64,000 bases of DNA, from contig NZ_CP135971.1 of assembly GCF_032463525.1 (NCBI RefSeq), forward strand, positions 2,604,001 to 2,668,000, written 5' to 3'. How positions within the stretch are numbered: the first letter of the stretch is position 1; the number at the start of each line of letters is the position of its first letter. The position numbers were made by a program, and so were the translations under genes. Source of the stretch: Pseudomonas sp. DTU_2021_1001937_2_SI_NGA_ILE_001 (lineage in GTDB: Bacteria; Pseudomonadota; Gammaproteobacteria; Pseudomonadales; Pseudomonadaceae). Below are positions 10,942 through 26,512 of the stretch, piece after piece. The notes beneath the pieces were generated by a model. That model was not told the origin of the DNA. It made no database searches and saw only the letters and a program-made list of their open reading frames with translations.

Positions 10942-12201
10942 TCAGAAGTTGCCCTGGACCCAGCGCTTGAAGCGCTCCAGTACCGGAGCCTTTGGTTCAT
11001 CGCCATAAGAACCGTTACCAACACCGAGACCGGACAGCGAAATGCCATCCGATTGTTTCTGCAGCCCGTACTGCAGCAAACCTACACCCGTGGAATAGAT
11101 CGGGTTGCGCACGACGTCGGCCAGTCCCTTGACGCTGTGTGGTACGCCCAGGCGTACCGGCATGTGGAAGATCTCCTCGGCCAACTCGACCGCGCCTTCC
11201 ATTTTCGAGGTCCCGCCGGTCAGCACGATGCCCGCCGGGATCAGGTCTTCATAGCCGCTGCGACGCAGTTCGGCCTGGATCAGGGTGAACAGCTCGTCGT
11301 AACGAGGTTCGACCACTTCGGCCAGGGCCTGGCGCGACAGCTCGCGAGGTGGACGGTCGCCCACGCTCGGTACTTTGATGGTTTCACCGGCGCCGGCCAG
11401 TTTGGCCAGGGCGCAGGCATAGCGAATCTTGATTTCCTCGGCGTACTGGGTCGGCGTACGCAGGGCCATGGCGATGTCGTTGGTGACCTGGTCACCGGCG
11501 ATCGGAATCACCGCCGTATGGCGAATGGCGCCTTCGGTGAAGATGGCGATGTCGGTGGTACCGCCACCGATGTCCACCAGGCACACGCCCAGCTCTTTCT
11601 CGTCGTCGGTCAGCACCGAATAGGCCGATGCCAGTTGCTCGAGGATGATGTCATCGACTTCCAGTCCGCAGCGACGCACGCACTTTTCGATGTTCTGTGC
11701 AGCGTTCACCGCGCAGGTGACTACATGCACCTTGGCTTCCAGGCGCACGCCCGACATGCCGAGCGGCTCGCGCACGCCCTCCTGGTTATCGATCACGTAG
11801 TCCTGCGGCAGCGTGTGCAGCACACGCTGGTCGGCCGGGATGGCCACGGCCTGGGCGGCATCCAGTACGCGCTCCAGGTCGGCAGAACTGACCTCGCGAT
11901 CGCGGATCGCCACGATGCCGTGGGAGTTCAGGCTGCGGATGTGATTGCCGGCCACGCCGACGAACGCCGAGTGGATACGGCAGCCGGCCATGATCTGCGC
12001 TTCTTCGACCGCACGCTGGATCGACTGGACGGTGGACTCGATGTTCACCACGACGCCCTTCTTCAGGCCGCGGGACGGATGGGTACCGATCCCGACGATC
12101 TCCAGCGAACCATCGGCCGCGACTTCGCCTACCAGCGCCACCACCTTGGAGGTGCCGATATCCAGTCCGACGATCATTTTGCCGCTTTGCACATTTGCCA
12201 T
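10942..12201 (-). CDS. ftsA: Cell division protein FtsA
   Basis: FtsA is an actin-like ATPase that tethers FtsZ to the inner membrane and recruits later divisome proteins. The 419-residue protein shows the phosphate-1 segment VGLDIGTSKVVAL, the phosphate-2 segment CLVDIGGGTTDIAIF, the adenosine segment IVLTGGTSKMEG, and the C-terminal amphipathic membrane-targeting helix PVLERFKRWVQGNF. I chose ATG 12201, 7 bases after AGAGG. A start six codons further upstream would overlap the end of ftsQ by a few bases. Confidence 0.97.
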   Translation of the reverse strand: MANVQSGKMIVGLDIGTSKVVALVGEVAADGSLEIVGIGTHPSRGLKKGVVVNIESTVQSIQRAVEEAQIMAGCRIHSAFVGVAGNHIRSLNSHGIVAIRDREVSSADLERVLDAAQAVAIPADQRVLHTLPQDYVIDNQEGVREPLGMSGVRLEAKVHVVTCAVNAAQNIEKCVRRCGLEVDDIILEQLASAYSVLTDDEKELGVCLVDIGGGTTDIAIFTEGAIRHTAVIPIAGDQVTNDIAMALRTPTQYAEEIKIRYACALAKLAGAGETIKVPSVGDRPPRELSRQALAEVVEPRYDELFTLIQAELRRSGYEDLIPAGIVLTGGTSKMEGAVELAEEIFHMPVRLGVPHSVKGLADVVRNPIYSTGVGLLQYGLQKQSDGISLSGLGVGNGSYGDEPKAPVLERFKRWVQGNF

Positions 12202-12215
12202 GGTTCTGCCTCTAG

Positions 12216-13082
12216 TCAATTCTTCGCAACGGCGGGTTTGTCCGTCGCCGGCGCTGCCTGCTCACGCCATCCGACCGCAAGGCCGTTGGAATAGCGCAAG
12301 TCGACGCGCGCAATATTCGTAATTTGTTCTTTCAGCGTCTTGTCGTAGATCGAGATGAAGCGGCGCATCTTCTCGACCAGATGGTCACGCCCCAGCAACA
12401 GCTCGATCCCTGGTCCCGCACTGCCAGCCCCCGTGGTCAGGAACCAGCTGCCTCGCTCACGCAATTCCAGGCGCGCGATGGAAAAGCCCAGCGGTCGCAG
12501 CATCTGGCTCAACACCTGGTACTGCTGCATCACCTGCTGCTGGGCCCGCTGCGGGCCGAACAGCTGCGGAAGATGCTCGTAATTGGACAATTCACGCGGG
12601 GTGAACGCCTGTCCCTGGTTGTTCAGCAATGCCTCATCGCCCCAGCGCGCCACCGGGAGTTGCTCCTCCAGGCGGATCACCACCTGGTCCGGCCACACCC
12701 GCCGAACCTCGGCATGGGCGATCCATGGCATCTGTTCCAGCTCGGTACGCATGCCGGTCAGGTCGATGGTGAAGAACCTCGCCGCCACATAGGGCGCGAT
12801 ACGCTGCTGCACCGCCTGCTGGCTGATGTAGCTCAGGTCGCCCTGCACGTTGATCCGGCTGATCGGTCGGTCGACGTACGGCAGCAGGTACTGCGCGCCG
12901 TAATAGGTGCCGAAGCCGAGACCTACCAGCATCACCGGCCACATCAGACGCTTGAAGAATCCTGCGCTGGGCTTGGGCATGCGCGCCGACAGCGGCTCCT
13001 TGGCCACCATGCGGCTCGCACCCCGTGGTGCCGGCTTGCGGCCGGAAACCGGGGGCTGATGACGTGCCGATGCGCCGTGCAT
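12216..13082 (-). CDS. ftsQ: Cell division protein FtsQ
   Basis: FtsQ is a bitopic inner-membrane divisome protein that links early and late division proteins and binds FtsB/FtsL. The 288-residue protein has a basic cytoplasmic tail and one membrane helix (about residues 45-68, [20 protein letters not shown]). A POTRA domain ([21 protein letters not shown]) and the beta domain that ends the protein follow. ATG 13082 is preceded by GCGAGG at 6 bases; a TTG two codons upstream would overlap the ddlB stop. It lies immediately downstream of ddlB. Confidence 0.95.
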   Translation of the reverse strand: MHGASARHQPPVSGRKPAPRGASRMVAKEPLSARMPKPSAGFFKRLMWPVMLVGLGFGTYYGAQYLLPYVDRPISRINVQGDLSYISQQAVQQRIAPYVAARFFTIDLTGMRTELEQMPWIAHAEVRRVWPDQVVIRLEEQLPVARWGDEALLNNQGQAFTPRELSNYEHLPQLFGPQRAQQQVMQQYQVLSQMLRPLGFSIARLELRERGSWFLTTGAGSAGPGIELLLGRDHLVEKMRRFISIYDKTLKEQITNIARVDLRYSNGLAVGWREQAAPATDKPAVAKN

Positions 13083-13084
13083 GC

Positions 13085-15493
<2,409 letters not shown>

Positions 15494-15501
<8 letters not shown>

Positions 15502-16564
15502 GGGCCACCTCCACACAGGTATCGACGACGGTACGGGTAGCATCGGGCATGGCCAGTCGGCGGGCGGTCCGGGCCATGCTGTTCATTTGTTCGGGCTGCA
15601 TCAGAACCTCTTTCAGGCGGCTGGCCATTTCGGCGGCGCCAGTTGTCGCTTGTGGCATGACGAAGGCAGCGCCTTCGCGGGCCAGATAATCGGCATTGCG
15701 GGACTGGTGGTCGTCGATCGCATGGGGCAGCGGGATCAGCAGCGCAGGCAGGCCGGCGGCCGCCAGTTCACTGATGGTCAGCGCGCCGGCACGGCACACC
15801 ACCAGGTCGGCCCAGGCATAGGCCTGGGCCATGTCCTGGATGAAAGGCGCGACCTGGGCCTGCACACCGGCACTGCGGTAGCGCTCGGCGGTCACCTGGT
15901 CGTGCTGCTTGCCGGCCTGGTGGAAGATTTCCGGGCGGATCTCTTCCGGCACCAGGGCCAGGGCCTCGGGCAGCAGTTTGTTCAAGGGTTCGGCCCCCAG
16001 GCTGCCGCCCAGCACCAGCAAGCGTGCCTTGCGGCCGGCCAGGGGCTGTCGCGGCGTCTCGAAGAACAGCTCGACACGCACCGGGTTACCGGTAGTGCGG
16101 CGCTTGGCGGACGCGGCAAAGGTATCTGGGAAGGCTTCGCAGATACGGCTGGCGAACGAAGCCAGGCTGCGGTTGGCGGTACCGGCCACGGCGTTCTGCT
16201 CGTGGATGATCAGCGGCACGCCGGCCAGTTTCGCGGCCAGGCCGCCCGGCCCAGTGACATAACCGCCAAAGCCGACCACGAATGCCGGTTTGAGCTGACG
16301 CATGATGCGCCGCGCCTGCAGCAGTGACTTGAGCAGCATGAACGGCGCCTTGAGCAGCGACAGGCGCCCCTTGCCGCGCAGGCCGGTGGCATCGATGCGG
16401 TGCAGGGTGATACCGGCCTGCGGCACCAGGTCGTTCTCGATGCCGCGCGGCGTGCCCAGCCAGTGGACCTTGTAGCCACGGTCGCGGAACTCGCGAGCGC
16501 AGGCCAGCGCCGGGAACACGTGCCCGCCGGTGCCGCCGGCCATGATCAGCACGTTAGCGTCCAT
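15494..16564 (-). CDS. murG: Lipid II synthase (undecaprenyl-PP-MurNAc-pentapeptide GlcNAc transferase)
   Basis: MurG is a peripheral membrane GT-B glycosyltransferase that converts lipid I to lipid II. The 356-residue protein has the glycine-rich loop [14 protein letters not shown], a second loop [16 protein letters not shown], the [12 protein letters not shown] segment, and the UDP-GlcNAc-binding stretch [25 protein letters not shown] chose ATG 16564 ([11 protein letters not shown]); it overlaps the ftsW end by 11 bases. The longer frame upstream lies inside ftsW. Confidence 0.96.
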
Positions 16565-17768
16565 GGGGCGGCTCCTCGGCAAAATCGCTTTCCTTGAATT
16601 CGGTTTCCTCACTGCCCATGTTGTTGCGCGATTCCCATTCGATGCGCAGCAACAGGCCCAGGCTGGCGCAGCAGATCACCAGCGAGCTGCCACCGTAGCT
16701 GAGGAATGGCAGGGTCAGGCCCTTGGTCGGCAACAGGCCGACGTTCACGCCGATGTTGATCAGGAACTGGCCGATCCACAGGAACGACAGGCCATAGGCG
16801 GTGTAGGCACCGAAGAACTGCTTGGCACGCTCGGCCCAGAAGCCGATGTACATGCCACGGATACTGACGAACAGGAACAGAGCGACGGTAATCAGCGAAC
16901 CGACCACGCCAAGCTCTTCGGCCAATACCGAGAACACGAAGTCGGTGTGCGCCTCAGGCAGGTAGAACTGCTTCTGCACACTGTTGCCCAGGCCCACGCC
17001 GAACCATTCGCCACGACCAAAGGCGATCAGCGCCTGGGTCAGCTGGTAGCCCGAACCGTACTGGTCGGCCCAGGGGTCGGTGAAGTTGGTCAGACGCGCC
17101 ATGCGGTAAGGCTGGGCCTGCACCAGGACGAACACGGCCACCACCGCCAGCACCACCATCAGCGAGAAGCGGAACAAGCCGACGCCCCCCAGAAACAGCA
17201 TCGCCGCCGCCGCGCCCATCATCACCACGGTAGCCCCGAAGTCCGGCTCCATCAGCAACAGGCCGGCCATCGGCAGCAGGACGATGAACGGCTTGAAGAA
17301 GCCCATCCAGCTTTCCCGTACTTCCTGCTGACGACGCACCAGGTAACCGGCCAGGAACAGCACCACGAACACCTTGGCGATTTCAGAGGGCTGCACGTTG
17401 AACGCGCCGAAGCCGATCCAGCGCATCGAGCCGTTGACCTCACGACCGATGCCCGGTACCAGCACCATCAGCAACAGGCCGAAGGCGCCGAGCAGCATCA
17501 TCCAGCCCATGCGTTGCCAGGTGGCGACCGGGACCATCATGGTGGCGCCACAGGCCCCCAGGCCGATGAGCAGGTAGACCAGATGCCGGGTCATCATGTA
17601 CAGGCTGTTGCCCGACTGCGCCGCCGCGACTTCCGACGACGACGAGGTGATCATCACCAGGCCCAGGCCCAGCAGTGCCAGGCAGCCGGCCAGCATCGGG
17701 AAGTCCACGTCGATGCCACGGCCGCTGATCAACGGCGAAGGGTAAGGTTTGAGGACGCCGAAGATCAT
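16554..17768 (-). CDS. ftsW: Septal peptidoglycan polymerase FtsW
   Basis: FtsW is a SEDS-family polytopic protein that polymerises lipid II at the septum together with FtsI. The 404-residue protein shows about ten hydrophobic segments and the family motifs around DPWADQYGSGYQLTQALIAFGRG and AHTDFVFSVLAEELG, the latter close to the catalytic Asp region. The start ATG overlaps the murD stop (ATGA). The C-terminus is a short acidic cytoplasmic tail. Membrane segments were judged by eye. Confidence 0.96.
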   Translation of the reverse strand: MIFGVLKPYPSPLISGRGIDVDFPMLAGCLALLGLGLVMITSSSSEVAAAQSGNSLYMMTRHLVYLLIGLGACGATMMVPVATWQRMGWMMLLGAFGLLLMVLVPGIGREVNGSMRWIGFGAFNVQPSEIAKVFVVLFLAGYLVRRQQEVRESWMGFFKPFIVLLPMAGLLLMEPDFGATVVMMGAAAAMLFLGGVGLFRFSLMVVLAVVAVFVLVQAQPYRMARLTNFTDPWADQYGSGYQLTQALIAFGRGEWFGVGLGNSVQKQFYLPEAHTDFVFSVLAEELGVVGSLITVALFLFVSIRGMYIGFWAERAKQFFGAYTAYGLSFLWIGQFLINIGVNVGLLPTKGLTLPFLSYGGSSLVICCASLGLLLRIEWESRNNMGSEETEFKESDFAEEPPHGR

Positions 17769-19111
17769 GCCAGCGCCTCCACGGCCTGGGCGAACAGACG
17801 CCCACGCTCTTCATAGTTCTTGAACATGTCCAGACTCGCGCAGGCCGGCGACAGCAGTACCGCATCGCCGGCCTGGGCCAGCTCCGCACTGCGCTGCACG
17901 GCTTCTTCAAGGGTGGCCACACGTACCAGCGGCAGCGCATCCCCCAGGGCTTGGGCGAGGCGTTCGGCATCCCGCCCGAGCAGCACCACGGCGCGGCAAT
18001 GGGCCGCCACGGGTGCGCGCAGGCCGCTGAAGTCGGCACCCTTGCCATCGCCACCGGCGATCAGCACCAGCTTGCCGGTGATGTCCGCGCCCAGGCCTTC
18101 GATAGCCGCCAGCGCGGCACCGACGTTGGTGGCCTTGGAGTCGTTGTAGTACTGCACGCCAGCGCGCTCACGCACCCACTGGCAACGATGCTCCAGGCCG
18201 GTGAAGGTGCGCAGGCTGGCCAGCATGGCGTCCATCGGCAACCCGGCGGCATGCCCCAAGGCCAGCGCGGCCAGGGCATTGGCCTGGTTGTGTGCACCGC
18301 GTACTTTCAGCTCACTGGCCGGCATCAGCAGGTCGAACTGGAAGGCCAGGTATTTCTCGCCGTTTTCCTCGCGGATACCGAAGGCATGGAAGTCTGGCTT
18401 GTTCAGGCCGAAGGTCCAGCATGGCAAGCCCTCGCCGATCAGCGGCCGCGACAGGGCGTCCTGGCGGTTGACCACCACTTGCCTGGCACCACGGAAGATC
18501 CGGTGCTTGGCCAGGTGGTAGGCCGGCAGGCCGCTGTAGCGGTCCATGTGGTCTTCGCTGATGTTCAGCACGGTGGCCACTTCGGCGTTCAGCTGGTCGG
18601 TGGTTTCCAGCTGGAAGCTGGACAGCTCCATCACGTACAGCTCCACCGCGTCGTCCAGCAGATCCAGCGCCGGAGTACCGAGGTTGCCGCCCACGGCGAC
18701 ACGCTTGCCCGCTGCGGCGGCCATTTCGCCGACCAGCGTGGTGACCGTGCTCTTGGCATTGGAGCCGGTGATGGCCACGATCGGTGCCTTGGCATGCCGG
18801 GCAAACAATTCGATGTCACCGGACAGCCGCACGCCACGGGCCTGGGCCTGCTGCAGCGCCGGTGTAGCCAGTGCCAGGCCGGGGCTGACGTACAGCTCAC
18901 TGGCGCGGCAGAGGAACTCGACGTCCAGTTCGCCACACCGAACCTCCACCTGCGGATACTCGCGACGCAGGGTCGCCAGCTCCGGGGGATTGTCCCGCGT
19001 GTCGGCCACGGCAAAGGCGACGCCCTGGTTCGCCAGGAAGCGAACCAGGGACATGCCGCTCTTGCCGAGGCCGACAACGATGCGGAACTGGTCGGTAACG
19101 ATCAAAGACAC
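17765..19111 (-). CDS. murD: UDP-N-acetylmuramoylalanine--D-glutamate ligase
   Basis: MurD adds D-glutamate to UDP-MurNAc-L-Ala. The 448-residue protein has the N-terminal IVVGLGKSGMSLVRFLA, the ATP loop ITGSNAKSTVTTLVGEMA, the central ELSSFQLETTDQLNAEVATVLNISEDHMDRY stretch, and the C-terminal LIAGGDGKGADF. The start is GTG 19111, a few bases after the mraY stop, with GAGGTAA as ribosome-binding site. It is part of the continuous dcw transcription unit. Confidence 0.96.
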   Translation of the reverse strand: MSLIVTDQFRIVVGLGKSGMSLVRFLANQGVAFAVADTRDNPPELATLRREYPQVEVRCGELDVEFLCRASELYVSPGLALATPALQQAQARGVRLSGDIELFARHAKAPIVAITGSNAKSTVTTLVGEMAAAAGKRVAVGGNLGTPALDLLDDAVELYVMELSSFQLETTDQLNAEVATVLNISEDHMDRYSGLPAYHLAKHRIFRGARQVVVNRQDALSRPLIGEGLPCWTFGLNKPDFHAFGIREENGEKYLAFQFDLLMPASELKVRGAHNQANALAALALGHAAGLPMDAMLASLRTFTGLEHRCQWVRERAGVQYYNDSKATNVGAALAAIEGLGADITGKLVLIAGGDGKGADFSGLRAPVAAHCRAVVLLGRDAERLAQALGDALPLVRVATLEEAVQRSAELAQAGDAVLLSPACASLDMFKNYEERGRLFAQAVEALA

Positions 19112-19117
19112 TCGCGA

Positions 19118-20200
19118 TTACCTCAGTTTCAGCGTGGCAAGGCCGATCAGCACGAGAATCACGGTGATGATCCAGAAACGGACGATCACCCGAGGCTCGG
19201 GCCAGCCCTTGAGTTCGAAATGGTGGTGAATGGGCGCCATGCGGAACACGCGGCGACCGGTCAGTTTGAACGAAGCCACCTGAATGACCACTGAAAGGGT
19301 TTCCATGACGAACACGCCGCCCATGATGAACAGCACGATTTCCTGGCGCACGATCACCGCGATGGTGCCCAGCGCGGCACCCAGCGCCAGGGCGCCGACG
19401 TCGCCCATGAACACCTGGGCCGGATAGGTGTTGAACCACAGGAAGCCCAGGCCGGCACCGATCAGCGCGCTGCAGAACACGATCAGCTCGCCCGCGCCTG
19501 GCACGTAGGGAATCAGCAGGTATTCGGCGAATTTCACGTTACCCGACAGGTAGCAGAAAATGCCCAGGGCACCGCCGACCATCACCGTCGGCATGATCGC
19601 CAGGCCGTCCAGGCCATCGGTGAGGTTGACGGCGTTGCTGGAGCCGACGATGACGAAATAGGTCAGTACCACGAAGCCGATACCCAGCTGCCAGTGCATG
19701 TCCTTGAACATCGGCACGATCAGGGTGGTCTCGACCGGCGATTGCGCGGTGACGAACAGGAAGATGGCGGCGCACAGGCCGAACACCGACTGCCAGAAAT
19801 ATTTCCAGCGGCTCGGCAGGCCACGGGAGTTCTTCTCGATGACCTTGCGGTAGTCGTCGACCCAGCCGATGCCACCGAACAGCAGGGTCACCAGCAGTAC
19901 CACCCACACGTAGCGGTTAGTCAGATCGGCCCACAGCAGGGTGCTCACCGCGATGGACGAAAGGATCAGCGCACCGCCCATGGTCGGGGTGCCGGACTTG
20001 GACAGGTGCGATTGCGGACCGTCGTTACGCACCGCCTGGCCGATCTGACGGATCTGCAGGGTGCGGATCATCCATGGCCCGAGCCACAACGACAGGCTCA
20101 GCGCAGTCAGCACACCCAGAATCCCGCGCAGGGTCAGGTACTGAAAGACTGCGAAGCCTTTATAGAACTGTTGTAGAAATTCGGCCAACAGCAACAGCAT
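19118..20200 (-). CDS. mraY: Phospho-MurNAc-pentapeptide translocase (lipid I synthase)
   Basis: MraY transfers phospho-MurNAc-pentapeptide from UDP to undecaprenyl phosphate in the inner membrane. The 360-residue, ten-helix protein has the signatures [19 protein letters not shown] (the conserved Asp-Asp pair), [13 protein letters not shown] and the C-terminal [17 protein letters not shown] chose ATG 20200 ([16 protein letters not shown]), which shares one base with the murF stop (TGATG). This explains the tight coupling to murF. Confidence 0.97.
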   Translation of the reverse strand: MLLLLAEFLQQFYKGFAVFQYLTLRGILGVLTALSLSLWLGPWMIRTLQIRQIGQAVRNDGPQSHLSKSGTPTMGGALILSSIAVSTLLWADLTNRYVWVVLLVTLLFGGIGWVDDYRKVIEKNSRGLPSRWKYFWQSVFGLCAAIFLFVTAQSPVETTLIVPMFKDMHWQLGIGFVVLTYFVIVGSSNAVNLTDGLDGLAIMPTVMVGGALGIFCYLSGNVKFAEYLLIPYVPGAGELIVFCSALIGAGLGFLWFNTYPAQVFMGDVGALALGAALGTIAVIVRQEIVLFIMGGVFVMETLSVVIQVASFKLTGRRVFRMAPIHHHFELKGWPEPRVIVRFWIITVILVLIGLATLKLR

Positions 20201-21570
20201 CAATGTTTCTCCAGGCTGGAGCCGCACAAGGCCGCGACGACATGTTCCATGGCGGCGCTGCGCGATCCCTTGATCAATAAAGTGGTGTTTGAATCTTGTT
20301 CGCCTTGCAGCGCAGCGATCAGCTCGGCCTGGGTTGCGAAGTGCCGGGCCTGCGGGCCGAAGGCCTCGGCGGCATGGCGCATCAGCGGGCCGACGGCATA
20401 CAGGGCATCGACCTTGCCGACGGCATAGGCGCCCACTTCACGGTGGCCCTGCTCGGCCCACTCGCCCAGTTCGCCGATGTCGCCCAGCACCAGGACGCGC
20501 CGGCCGTCGAAACCGGCCAACACGTCGGTAGCGGCCTTGATCGAGCCCGGGTTGGCGTTGTAGGTGTCGTCGATGACCCGCTGGCCGTTGGCGGCGATCT
20601 GCGCCACGGCACGGCCCTTGACTGGCTGCAAGGCTTCGAGGCCGGCGACGATGCCGTCCAGGCTGACGCCCATTGCATGGGCCGCTGCAGCAGAGGCCAG
20701 GGCGTTGCTGACGTTATGTACGCCCAGCAGGTTCAATTGCACCCGCGCCGAGCCTTGAGGGCCCTGCAGCACGAACACCGGGCAACCGCGTGCATCACGA
20801 CCCAGCTCGTTGGCGTGGAAATCGGCCTGGGGGTTTTCCAGGGCGAAGCTCAGTACCTTGCGGTCACCGGCACGCATGACCCACAGCGGGTAGGCTTTGT
20901 CGTCCAGGTTCAGTACCGCGACACCCTGGCTGTCCAGCCCCTCGATGATCTCGCCCTTGGCCTCGACGATGCGCTCAGGACCGCCGAATTCACCCACATG
21001 AGCGGTGCCGGCGTTGGTCAGGATGGACACGTGGGGCTTGGTCAGGCTTGCGGTGTAGGCAATCTCGCCGACCCGCGAAGCGCCCAGCTCGATGACTGCC
21101 GCCGTGTGCTCGGGCGCCAGTTCCAGCAGGGTCAGCGGTACGCCGAGGTCGTTGTTCAGGTTGCCACGGGTCGCCAGGACCGGCCCACGGGTGCGCAGGA
21201 TGCTGGCGAGCATCTCCTTGACCGTGGTCTTGCCACTGGAGCCGGTAACGGCAGCCACCGGGCGGTCGACGAAGGCGTTGCGATTCAGGGCACCCAGCTG
21301 TGCCAGGGCCTTGCGCGTGTCGAGCACCACCAGTTGCGGCAGGTCGACGCCTGGCACCTCGCGCTCGACCAACGCACCGACGGCGCCCTTGGCAGCCACC
21401 TGGGCAAGGTAGTCATGACCGTCGAAACGCGGGCCGGTCAGGGCCACGAACAATTGCCCGGGGGCGATGCTACGGCTGTCGGTGCTGACCCCGGAGAAAC
21501 GGCAGTCGGCACCGGTGCGGCGGGCGTCCAGCGGGGTCAGCAGTTCGCTGAAGCTCAGGGCGTCAAACAT
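20200..21570 (-). CDS. murF: UDP-MurNAc-tripeptide--D-alanyl-D-alanine ligase
   Basis: MurF adds D-Ala-D-Ala to complete the UDP-MurNAc-pentapeptide. The 456-residue protein shows the N-terminal [26 protein letters not shown] region, the ATP loop [25 protein letters not shown], and the late [18 protein letters not shown] motif typical of MurF. I chose ATG 21570 ([11 protein letters not shown]), with GGGAGG 6 bases upstream. It overlaps the murE end by 8 bases. The frame stays open upstream only as a shadow of murE. Confidence 0.96.
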   Translation of the reverse strand: MFDALSFSELLTPLDARRTGADCRFSGVSTDSRSIAPGQLFVALTGPRFDGHDYLAQVAAKGAVGALVEREVPGVDLPQLVVLDTRKALAQLGALNRNAFVDRPVAAVTGSSGKTTVKEMLASILRTRGPVLATRGNLNNDLGVPLTLLELAPEHTAAVIELGASRVGEIAYTASLTKPHVSILTNAGTAHVGEFGGPERIVEAKGEIIEGLDSQGVAVLNLDDKAYPLWVMRAGDRKVLSFALENPQADFHANELGRDARGCPVFVLQGPQGSARVQLNLLGVHNVSNALASAAAAHAMGVSLDGIVAGLEALQPVKGRAVAQIAANGQRVIDDTYNANPGSIKAATDVLAGFDGRRVLVLGDIGELGEWAEQGHREVGAYAVGKVDALYAVGPLMRHAAEAFGPQARHFATQAELIAALQGEQDSNTTLLIKGSRSAAMEHVVAALCGSSLEKH

Positions 21571-23025
21571 GCGCAGCCTCCCAGGCAGCCAGGGCGATAC
21601 CGGCCTGTTCAAGATCGGAGAACGGATGACGCTGGCCATCGATCTCCTGGTAGTCTTCGTGTCCCTTGCCAGCCAGCAGCACCACGTCGTCGGCGCCAGC
21701 AGCGGCAACGAACTCGGCAATGGCCTGACCACGCCCCTCAACGAAACGCACCTGGTTGGCGTTGGCGAAACCGGCACGAATGTCGTCGAAGATCTGCGCA
21801 GGCGCTTCGCTGCGCGGGTTGTCATCGGTGACCAGCACGCTGTCGGCCAGGCGTTCGGCAACCTCGGCCATCAACGGGCGCTTGCCACGGTCACGGTCAC
21901 CACCGCAACCGAACAGGCACAGCAGGCGACCCTTGGCATGCGGACGCAAGGCTTCGAGCACCTTCTCCAAAGCGTCTGGGGTGTGCGCATAGTCGACCAC
22001 CACCAGCGGCTGCTTGCCGCCACCCAGACGCTGCATACGGCCAACCGGGCCGACCAGTTGCGGCAGCACCTTGAGGATTTCGTCCAGGGCATAGTCCAGC
22101 CCCAGCAGTGCGCCGATGGCCGCCAGTACGTTGCTCAGGTTGAAACGGCCGAGCAGACTGCTGCGCAGGAAGTGTTCGCCCTGCGGCGTGACCAGCGTGG
22201 CGCGCACGCCATCGTCATCGAACCGCGCATCGCGACAGAACAGGTAGGCGCTCTTGTCGGTCAGGCTATAGGTAATCAGCTTCGAGCGATGCGGCGCGTC
22301 GGCCAGCTCACGACCAAAGGCGTCGTCCAGGTTGATGACCCGGCAGCTCAGGTCTGGCCAGGCGAACAGCTTGGCCTTGGCGGCGCCATAGGCTTCCATG
22401 GTGCCGTGGTAGTCGAGGTGATCACGAGACAGGTTGGTGAACACCGCAACGTCGAATTCAACGGCCTTGACCCGGCCCTGCTCCAGGCCATGGGACGAGA
22501 CCTCCATGGCCACGGCACGCGCTTCGGCCTGCTTGAGGTCAGCCAGAGTGGCCTGCACGGCAATCGGATCAGGGGTTGTGTGACGGCCGCTTTCCAGGGC
22601 GCCATAGAAGCCGGTGCCGAGCGTGCCGACGATACCGCAGCGCTGGCCCAGCAGGTCGAGGGCCTGGGCCACCAGCTGGGTCACGCTGGTCTTGCCGTTG
22701 GTGCCGGTAACCCCCACCAGGTTCAGGCGGCGGCTCGGTTCGCCGTAGAAACGCCCGGCGATGGCCGACAGCTGGCCGACCAGGCCCTTGACCGGGATCA
22801 GCGGCACCTCGGTAAGTGGCAGCACGCTGGAGCCTTCGGCTTCATAGGCCACGGCAGCAGCACCACGTTGCAGGGCGTCGGCGATGTGCTCGCGACCATC
22901 GACCCGGATACCCGGCACGGCCAGGAACAGGTCGCCCGGACGCACCTTGCGGCTGTCCAGGGTCAGTTCGCGGATCAGCGGGTCACGGTCGGTGCCCGGG
23001 AAGATCTTGCTCAGATTGAACGACA

Positions 23026-23026
<1 letters not shown>
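21563..23026 (-). CDS. murE: UDP-MurNAc-L-Ala-D-Glu--meso-diaminopimelate ligase
   Basis: MurE adds meso-diaminopimelate, the third stem residue. The 487-residue protein has the N-terminal LTLDSRKVRPGDLFLAVPG, the ATP loop VTGTNGKTSVTQLVAQAL, the central MEVSSHGLEQGRV and the DAP-specificity segment DNPRSEAPAQIFDDI (the DNPR motif), which marks the enzyme as DAP- rather than Lys-adding. The ATG shares one base with the ftsI stop (TGATG). No anomalies. Confidence 0.97.
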
Positions 23027-25039
<2,013 letters not shown>

Positions 25040-25043
<4 letters not shown>

Positions 25044-25987
25044 CGGAGCTTCTCCGCTACGCGCATGACAGCGCTGCGCGAACGCGGATTGGCACGGGTT
25101 TCTGCCTCGGAAGCGAACTGCGCCTTGCCGACCAGACGCACGCGTGGCTCGAAGATCTTGGCCTGGATCGGCAGGTTACGCGGCATGTTGTCCGCCTCGC
25201 CCTTGACCAGCTTGCGCATGAACAGCTTGACGATACGATCTTCCAGCGAATGGAAGCTGATGACCACCAGGCGGCCGCCCACTTCAAGGGCGTCGAGCGC
25301 GGCCTCCAGACCGGCTTCCAGATCACCCAGTTCGTTGTTGACGTGGATGCGCAGGCCCTGGAAAGCACGGGTCGCAGGGTGCTTGCCCTTCTCCCAGGCC
25401 GGATTGGCGGCCTTGAGCACTTCGGCCAGGTCGGCGGTACGCTCGAACGGCTGGACCTGGCGACGCTCGACGACGGCATTGGCCATACGACGAGCGAAGC
25501 GCTCTTCACCATATTCCTTGAAGACGCGCGCCAGCTCTTCGGCCGACGCGGTGGCGACGAACTCGGCGGCACTGATGCCCTGCCCCGGATTCATGCGCAT
25601 GTCCAGGGGGCCGTCGTTCATGAAACTGAAGCCACGCTCAGGGTCGTCGAGCTGTGGCGAAGAAACACCAAGGTCGAGCAGCACGCCACTGACCTGGCCT
25701 TGCAGGCCACGCGCCGCAACTTCTTCGCCCAGTTCGGCAAAGCTGCGCTGCACAATGACAAAGCGGCCGTCTTCGGCCGCCAGCGTTTGCCCTGTGGCAA
25801 TCGCTTGAGGGTCCTTGTCGAAGCCCAGCAGCCGACCGTCCGGCCCCAGGTGTTCGAGCACCCGGCGACTGTGACCGCCACGCCCGAACGTGCCGTCCAG
25901 ATAGCAGCCATCGGCGCGCACGGCCAGAGCCTCTACGGCTTCTTCCAGCAGTACGGTGATGTGGGTAAAACCGCCATTCATAGTCAC
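25040..25987 (-). CDS. rsmH: 16S rRNA (cytosine1402-N4)-methyltransferase
   Basis: RsmH (MraW) methylates N4 of C1402 in the 16S rRNA decoding centre with SAM. The 315-residue protein has the SAM motif [42 protein letters not shown] and the late [19 protein letters not shown] 25987 gives an N-terminus ([18 protein letters not shown]) that fits the family, and it overlaps the mraZ stop; the ATG two codons later (25981) is an alternative. RsmI, encoded nearby at 27184-28056, adds the 2'-O-methyl group to the same nucleotide. Confidence 0.96.
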
Positions 25988-26439
25988 AGGATCAGGTCAC
26001 GTAAATCATCGGGCATCGCGCCAGGTTGCTGAATGGCCGCCAGGTCCGCATCGGCAAGAGCGTTCCAGGCGTCCTCGTCCCACAGTTGAAACTTGTTGAG
26101 CTGGCCCACCAGCATCACGCGCTTATCCAACTTGGCGTATTCGCGTAAACGGGGCGGCACCAGAAAACGTCCGCTGCCATCCAGCTCCAGGTCGACCGCA
26201 TTACCAATCAGGAGCCGCTGCAAGCGGCGGTTCTCTTCACGGAAGGTGGCGAGCTCACGCAGCTTCGCCTCGATCAACTCCCACTCGGAAAGCGGATAAA
26301 TGCACAAGCAGGGATCTATGGCATCGATGGTGACGATCAACTGACCGGCACTACGCGAATCAAGCTCGTCACGATACCGGCTCGGCATAGCGAGACGACC
26401 CTTGGCATCGAGATTGATTGCGTTGGCACCACGGAACAC
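25984..26439 (-). CDS. mraZ: Transcriptional regulator MraZ
   Basis: MraZ is the first gene of the dcw cluster and, in E. coli, represses its own promoter by binding TGGG-type repeats. The 151-residue protein consists of two AbrB-like SpoVT halves: [24 protein letters not shown] and, later, [23 protein letters not shown]. The start is GTG, 8 bases after GGAGAG. Three 10-bp-spaced boxes are present upstream (26480-26504), which supports autoregulation. Confidence 0.96.
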   Translation of the reverse strand: MFRGANAINLDAKGRLAMPSRYRDELDSRSAGQLIVTIDAIDPCLCIYPLSEWELIEAKLRELATFREENRRLQRLLIGNAVDLELDGSGRFLVPPRLREYAKLDKRVMLVGQLNKFQLWDEDAWNALADADLAAIQQPGAMPDDLRDLIL

Positions 26440-26479
26440 AGGCGCGCTCTCCGAATTCTACTTTTTTGCGCTACAAAAA

Positions 26480-26504
26480 CCCACTTCGTGCCACTTTCTG
26501 CCAC
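26480..26504 (-). promoter_or_regulatory. MraZ operator: three boxes at 10-bp spacing
   Basis: Read on the minus strand, GTGGC (26500-26504), GTGGC (26490-26494) and GTGGG (26480-26484) repeat with exactly 10-bp periodicity. E. coli MraZ recognises TGGG-type boxes separated by 5 bp. A degenerate fourth unit may lie at 26510-26514. The boxes begin just after the predicted transcription start, so bound MraZ would block initiation or escape. Identity as the MraZ site is inferred from position and spacing. Confidence 0.75.
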
Positions 26505-26512
26505 TTGCGCAC